Source: Callorhinus ursinus (taxonomy: Eukaryota; Chordata; Mammalia; Carnivora; Otariidae). Taken from it: a stretch of DNA of 64,000 nt. The notes under the pieces are model-generated. The model did not search any database. It was not told the DNA's origin and saw only the letters and a list, made by a program, of their open reading frames with translations. This document shows, one piece after another, positions 59,490 through 64,000 of the stretch. The position numbers and the translations under genes were made by a program. Where the stretch lies: contig NW_020312848.1 of the NCBI RefSeq assembly GCF_003265705.1, positions 55,781,707 through 55,845,706 of the forward strand. The letters run 5' to 3'. Position 1 is the stretch's first letter. The number at the start of each line of letters is the position of its first letter.

Positions 59490-60225
59490 ATTTAAGAAAA
59501 TATTTGGCAAAGAAATACAAAGCAAAATCACAATGAAGTACCCCTTCACACACAGTGGGTTGGCTATAATCAAGAAAACGGGAAATAACAATGTCAGTGA
59601 AGTTGTGGAGAAATTAAAACCCTCACACATTGTTGGTGGGAACGTAGAATTGTGCACACCTATGGAAAATGGTATGGCAGTTCCTCAAAAGGTTAAATAT
59701 ACAGTTACCATAAGATCCAACAATTCTACTCCTAGATACATACCCAAGAAATGAAAATATATATGTTCTCACAAAAAGTTATATGTGAACGTTCATAGTA
59801 GCAGTATCCACAATAGTGGAAATAACCCAAATGTCCATCAACTGATGAATGGATAAATAAAATATGGTATGTCCACATAATGGAACATTATTCAGCAATA
59901 AAAAGGAATAAAGTACTGATACATGTTCCAGCATGATGAACCTTGAAAACATTATGCTAAATGAAAGAGGCCAGTCACAAAAGACCACATATTGTAGGAT
60001 TTCATTCATATAAAATGTCTGGAATAGGAAAATCTATAGAGACAGAATGTAGATTAGTGGTTGCAAGGGACAGGAGGGCACGAGGAGATGGAGAAGGTGG
60101 TGGCTAAAGGGTACTGAGTTTCTGTTTGAGATAATGACAATGTTCCAAAATGGTTGTAGTGATGGTTGCACAAATCTGTGACTATACCAAAACCACTGAA
60201 TTGTGCACTTTAAAAAAATGGAGAG
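59490..60225 (+). mobile_element. L1 LINE, old, 3' part
   Basis: Degraded ORF2 end (CCTCACACATTGTTGGTGGG, AAGATCCAACAATTCTACTC, AAATGTCCATCAACTGATGA) and 3' UTR (GGTTGCAAGGGACAGGAGGG, CCACTGAATTGTGCACTTTA). Frames are broken. A SINE sits at its 3' end. Confidence 0.9.
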
Positions 60226-60369
60226 TGGGGCACCCTGGGTGGCTCAGTTGGTTAAATGTCTGACCCTTGATTTTGGCTTGGGTCTTGATCCCAGGGTCGT
60301 GAATTCAGGCCCCACGTTGGACTCCATGCTGGGCGTGGAGCCTACTTAAAAAACAAACCAAAAAAAAAA
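60226..60369 (+). repeat. CAN SINE, older, shortened
   Basis: GGGGCACCCTGGGTGGCTCAG-type head, TTAAATGTCTGACCCTTGAT core, tail TTAAAAAACAAACCAAAA without a TC domain. Target duplication AAAAAAATGGAGAG at 60212-60225 and 60370-60383. Confidence 0.92.
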
Positions 60370-60472
60370 AAAAAAATGGAGAGAAGGCCACATACAAATA
60401 TCTCATGTTAAACTGTATTCATCATTCTTAAGGAAAATTAAATTTTAAAACAGTTTAACCAAAAATAAATCT

Positions 60473-60682
60473 TGGGACACCTGGGTGGCTCAGTCAGTTA
60501 AGCATCTGCCTTCAGCTCAGGTCATGATCCCAAGGGTCCTGGGATCGAGTCCCCACATCGGGCTCCTTGCTCAGCAGGGAGCCTGCTTCTTCCTCTGCCT
60601 TCAGCTCCCCCTATTTGTACACTCTCTCACTCTCTCTCTGACAAATAAATAAATAAAATCTATAAAAAATAAATAAAAATAA
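60473..60682 (+). repeat. CAN SINE, full length
   Basis: GGGACACCTGGGTGGCTCAG head, CCTGGGATCGAGTCCC core, AATAAATAAATAAAATC tail. Target duplication AAAAATAAATCT at 60461-60472 and about 60683-60694. Confidence 0.93.
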
Positions 60683-60694
60683 AAAAATAAATCT

Positions 60695-61665
60695 CTGTGG
60701 GGTGAGGGAATCTAGCCTTTATGTATTTGAAGATATATCACACAAAATTAATTTGTTTAGGTTTATGGATTTTAGAGCCTAGCCACAAAGGTTTTATTTT
60801 ATTTGTACATATATTTCTTCCTCATGTCCTCTCCCAGATAATTTGAGATCATAGCCACAACAATCAAGTACATTTGTATTCCCCCCTATTCCCTCACACC
60901 CAAACATATTAGTCTTATATTTTCAGGAGCATTAAAGAAAAAGGGTTTTTTGGTTGTTGTTTTTTTTTTTTGAGACCTAAACATTAAAGATTAGTTGTCA
61001 ACACAAAGATAATTGCCAGTCTTCTATTTCATACTAATTATCCTAAGAATTAAATTTAAATGCTAGATTGAGTTCTGTCCTTAGAAATATCTCCATGACA
61101 ACAAAAAGAAACTTCTAATTTCTTAAAAAACATTGCTACAGGGGTATTTTGAGGGTTAAAGTGGTTACTCCATTATTTGGAATTCTAGCAATAAGATAAA
61201 GTGGGGAATTAATGATAGAAAAGCATTCTTGGCATTTTATAGCAGTAGGTATCCCTGCAGAGAAAGGGCTAATGATCAACAGAAAGGTATTTTCATCTGT
61301 GCTTTGGCCTCTGCTTAAAACCCCAGGTATCTCACTTTTCCCTACAGCCTTCCTGTCTTCTCTGGTTCATCCCATTTTCTACATGCAACTGCACTCATCC
61401 TAGCTCTGTGATCAAAAGTAGAACTCACTGGCTCTACTAGTAACATTTCCTCTGTGTCATCAAAAACTATTTAGATGTGGAGTCTTTCTCCTTAGGCACA
61501 TTTAACTTGTGCGGCCAAGATTACTGAAACGAGTATTTGGCAAGGCAAATATATTGTGAAATTTGTTTTAATGCTTTGACTCATGAGTGGCTCTTGAGAG
61601 CTCAGAGTTGAAGCTTTTTATTGGTATTTACTCTGGTGCCCCAAGAGTGTAGCAGTTGAGTGTTT
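60695..61665. other. Intronic sequence, no gene
   Basis: Unassigned. The expected next MET coding exon was looked for here and not seen. Confidence 0.5.
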
Positions 61666-61669
61666 AAGA

Positions 61670-61865
61670 AGAAGTCAAGCAAATCGGATTCTGGCATTAG
61701 ATAAAGCTCCTTGGAAACCTGACTGTTGTACTTTCTAGCTAAAATTCTCTGTTGCATTTTCTTTATGGAAAAATAATAGTACCTACCTTGTAGGATTATT
61801 GTGAGAAGTAAACAAAAAAACCATTTAAAGCTTTTAGCACAATGACTGGCCCAGTCCCCATATAT
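61670..61865 (+). repeat. MIR SINE
   Basis: CGGATTCTGGCATTAGATAA, AATAATAGTACCTACCTTGT, GGATTATTGTGAGAAGTAAA, CAATGACTGGCCCAGT. Confidence 0.75.
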
Positions 61866-62925
61866 ATATAGTGCTCTCCAGACAAAAAGTCTGAACAGGG
61901 AATACATTAAATCAGTCTACCCAAGTTCCAGAGAGGCAAAGAGCTTCTTTATGAAAAGAGAGACAAAGGTTAATCCTTTCTAGGAAATGAACATTTGAAT
62001 GGGCTTCAGATATTTGATGAAGTCAAAGTTGATGATCTAGTAATTAGGAAGGGATTGCTTATTTATAAATATGGGAAAATGATATTAGAGCAAAAAGATA
62101 GGAGATCTCGTATCTTGTTATGTAGCAGGTCTGAATAGATTGGAAGATATGAGAGGGAAAATGCAAATATTCATAGGAAGGTTCAGAGAGATGAATAATC
62201 TTCAGTGAAGTGGAAAGCACAGAATGAGGCATAGAACAGAGTCCAGTTATTAAGAGAGGCTGGGGTTTAATTTTGGTTTTGACCTGTGTGTGAGAGAAGG
62301 AGATTTTTTTTTTCATTTTTGTAGTTGAAAGTGATTGGCAACAATTAGGGAAATATGAAAAAAAAATGGGGGTGGGCGGATAGGAAAAACAAGTGGTGAG
62401 CACCTGAAATGAGTCAAAATTGAAAAATTGGATATATGACATCTGGGTAATTTGGGATAGAGGTGTTAAAAGTCTGATATCCTGATGTTCTGCTTGTAAC
62501 CCGCACCCAGCAGGGGAGGTAGGACTGGTAATTGAACTTCTTTCTACTTTGGCTACAAAAGTCACAGATAACTATTTGGCGCTACATTTAGGAATAACAA
62601 CAGTTTCCATCCTTTCTCATCCTGACAAAATGACCTTTGATCCATCATTTAACTTCTGTGCAAATATAGCCACCCTGCTTAATGGAGATGTTTTGAAAGG
62701 GCTGAGTGTTTGGGATAGAACAAGTGTTAGAACAAAATGTCATGATATTTAGCTTTTATGGATGTATGTGAATTTAGTTAGTTTCTCTATCAACAACCCA
62801 CTGTCTGGGAGCAAATTAGAGACTTTGGGAATCTTCCCAAATTTTTTCAAGCTACTTGACTCCTTGTGCTGAAGAAAAAATTTACAACTAGTTCCCCAAA
62901 ATATTTTTATGTTGAGTTTGTTAGA
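61866..62925. other. Intronic sequence, no gene
   Basis: Unassigned. The 168-codon antisense frame at 62059-62565 has no recognisable domain. Confidence 0.5.
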
Positions 62926-62929
62926 GTAC

Positions 62930-63035
62930 TAAGCATTTAATTACACCTATAATTTTCATTCCCATTTTACAGATGAAAAAGCTGAGGTAGAGGGAATGGT
63001 TATTAACTAATCATAATCTCACAGATCCCCATGTT
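62930..63035 (-). repeat. MIR SINE fragment
   Basis: CATTCCCATTTTACAGATGA and AAAAGCTGAGGTAGAGGGAA, MIR antisense. Confidence 0.6.
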
Positions 63036-63269
63036 TGTCCCATGATTTCACACCTATGGCAAATAAGCACACATTCAATGAAACATAAAAGGGTATTTGG
63101 GATGTTGGACAATTTCACAAAGGCAGTTTCAAGCCTAGGGCTGCCCTCAGCCTCCTGCACCTCATAGAGATACAAATCTATGGCCTATTTAAGAATAAAA
63201 GTCTTTCTGAACACTCCCAAATTCTCCTAAAGTCTTAGTGTTCATCTCTAATAGTCATTCTGACTTTTT

Positions 63270-63430
63270 CAAATATTTTTTAAAAGATTTATTTATTTAC
63301 TTGAGGCGGGTAGAGACAGAGGGAGAGGGAGAAGCAGGCACCTCACTGAGCAGGGCTTGATCCCTGGACCCTGAGATCATGACCTGAGCTAAAGGCAGAT
63401 GCTTAACCAGCTGAGCCACTGAGGCACCCC
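63270..63430 (-). repeat. CAN SINE, shortened
   Basis: Complement ending GAGCCACTGAGGCACCCC. Target duplications AGTCATTCTGACTTTTT (63253-63269) and AGTCATTCTGATTTTCT (from 63431), so boundaries are well set. The central domain is partly missing. Confidence 0.94.
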
Positions 63431-63445
63431 AGTCATTCTGATTTT

Positions 63446-64000
63446 CTCCCTAGACTTCATTATTAGTAGGTTCTAGCAGTAGAGAAGATGGAAATTATAT
63501 AGCTGAGAAACATCCCAAATTAGAAATACCTGAAAGCAAGAATGACAAAAGTCATCAAACCTCATTTCCAAGGCATTGTTAAAGCCATCAGACCTTATTA
63601 TAAAACCAGGTCAAGGAGCAGAACTTTATAATCCAAGAAATAACATCTGATTGGACAATGGTTTATAAAAACGACAGCACATTATTTTAAAGTACCTGAA
63701 GGCCTATTTTGACCTCAGGAGATCTATAAATATGGCTTAAGAGTAGAAAGCTGGAACTGGATCCAGGTCCTCCAGACTCCCTGTCCACTCTCTAGTCCAT
63801 GACGTCAAGGAAAGCTGCCCAGTGGGGCAGGATGGGAGAATAAATTAAAAAAAATAATCTGAAATCCTTGTAGCATAAGTGAGTTCTTCAGTTCTGGGGA
63901 GAGTTTTGGCTCCTCCAGTTCCCAATACAATTGTGAGGATTTGTCTGCATGTGCTGGCTGATTGACCAAAAGATCTCCTTCCCTATACACCATTAAAAGA
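63446..64000. other. Intronic sequence to window edge, no gene
   Basis: Unassigned. Confidence 0.5.

Larger units (their letters stand above)
53028..64000 (+). other. MET: MET intron 3 (5' part)
   Basis: No sequence encoding the expected exon 4 peptide (human starts VVVSRSGPS) was found by reading through to the right edge, so the window appears to end inside intron 3. At 10.97 kb or more it would be longer than the human intron (about 8 kb, from memory), which fits the SINE insertions here. Confidence 0.8.

Noticed and set aside
62059..62565. 168-codon antisense open frame
   Set aside because: No recognisable domain, no splice context, compositionally ordinary intron.
53028..64000. MET exon 4 inside the window
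   Set aside because: I read the region for the conserved exon 4 peptide start and adjacent splice sites and did not find them; the exon is presumably further downstream.
1..64000. CRISPR array, operon, phage, toxin-antitoxin or other microbial system
   Set aside because: Repeats are SINE, LINE and microsatellites; the only gene is a spliced vertebrate gene, and no spaced palindromic repeats or gene clusters exist.

Overview
The window is mammalian nuclear DNA from a carnivore. It lies entirely inside one protein-coding gene, MET, the hepatocyte growth factor receptor tyrosine kinase, on the + strand. Two coding exons are present. Exon 2 (25840-27056) carries the start codon, signal peptide and most of the Sema domain. 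Exon 3 (52836-53027) continues the Sema domain in phase 0. All other sequence is intron: about 25.8 kb upstream of exon 2, a complete intron 2 of 25,779 bp, and at least 10,973 bp of intron 3. The non-coding first exon with its promoter, and exon 4 onward, were not seen and presumably lie outside the window. No second gene, RNA gene, CRISPR array or prokaryote-type system is supported.

The organism call rests on repeats and on the protein. About twenty tRNA-Lys-type CAN SINEs are present; these are restricted to Carnivora. They have the GCCTGGGTGGCTCAG head, a TC-rich stretch and an AATAAA-rich tail. The dominant form (GCGACTGCCTTCGGCTCAGG head, TCCCGGGATCGAG core) resembles SINEs of arctoid caniforms (bears, seals, mustelids). 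The typical young dog form (GGTGGCGCAGCGGTTTGGCG) and the typical cat form were not seen. The protein is dog-like, with one extra residue in the Sema domain relative to human. Species is not resolved.

Layout. 1-25839 (intron 1): SINE clusters near 1.2-1.9 kb, a truncated L1 with perfect target-site duplications at 3.1-3.75 kb, a TA-flanked inverted-repeat DNA transposon at 4.9-5.2 kb, a broad L2-rich zone from 9.2 to 13 kb, and further SINE, MIR and L2 copies to 24.7 kb. 27057-52835 (intron 2): a tandem SINE pair at 28.4-28.8 kb, a twin-primed inverted L1 at 33.1 kb beside an antisense L1 at 33.6-34.1 kb, an older antisense L1 at 40.3-41.2 kb, an MIR cluster near 46 kb and a long L2 at 50.7-51.9 kb. 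53028-64000 (intron 3): SINEs, an antisense MLT1-like LTR at 58.3-58.7 kb, and an old L1 interrupted by a SINE at 59.5-60.4 kb.

The most informative observations are retrotransposition scars (repeated target sites, an inversion, a shared 5' boundary of two L1 copies), a 28-bp perfect duplication between two sites 1.3 kb apart, and changes in MET N-glycosylation sequons relative to human. I found no convincing new biological system. Human comparisons and repeat-family assignments are from memory and inspection, not from database searches.
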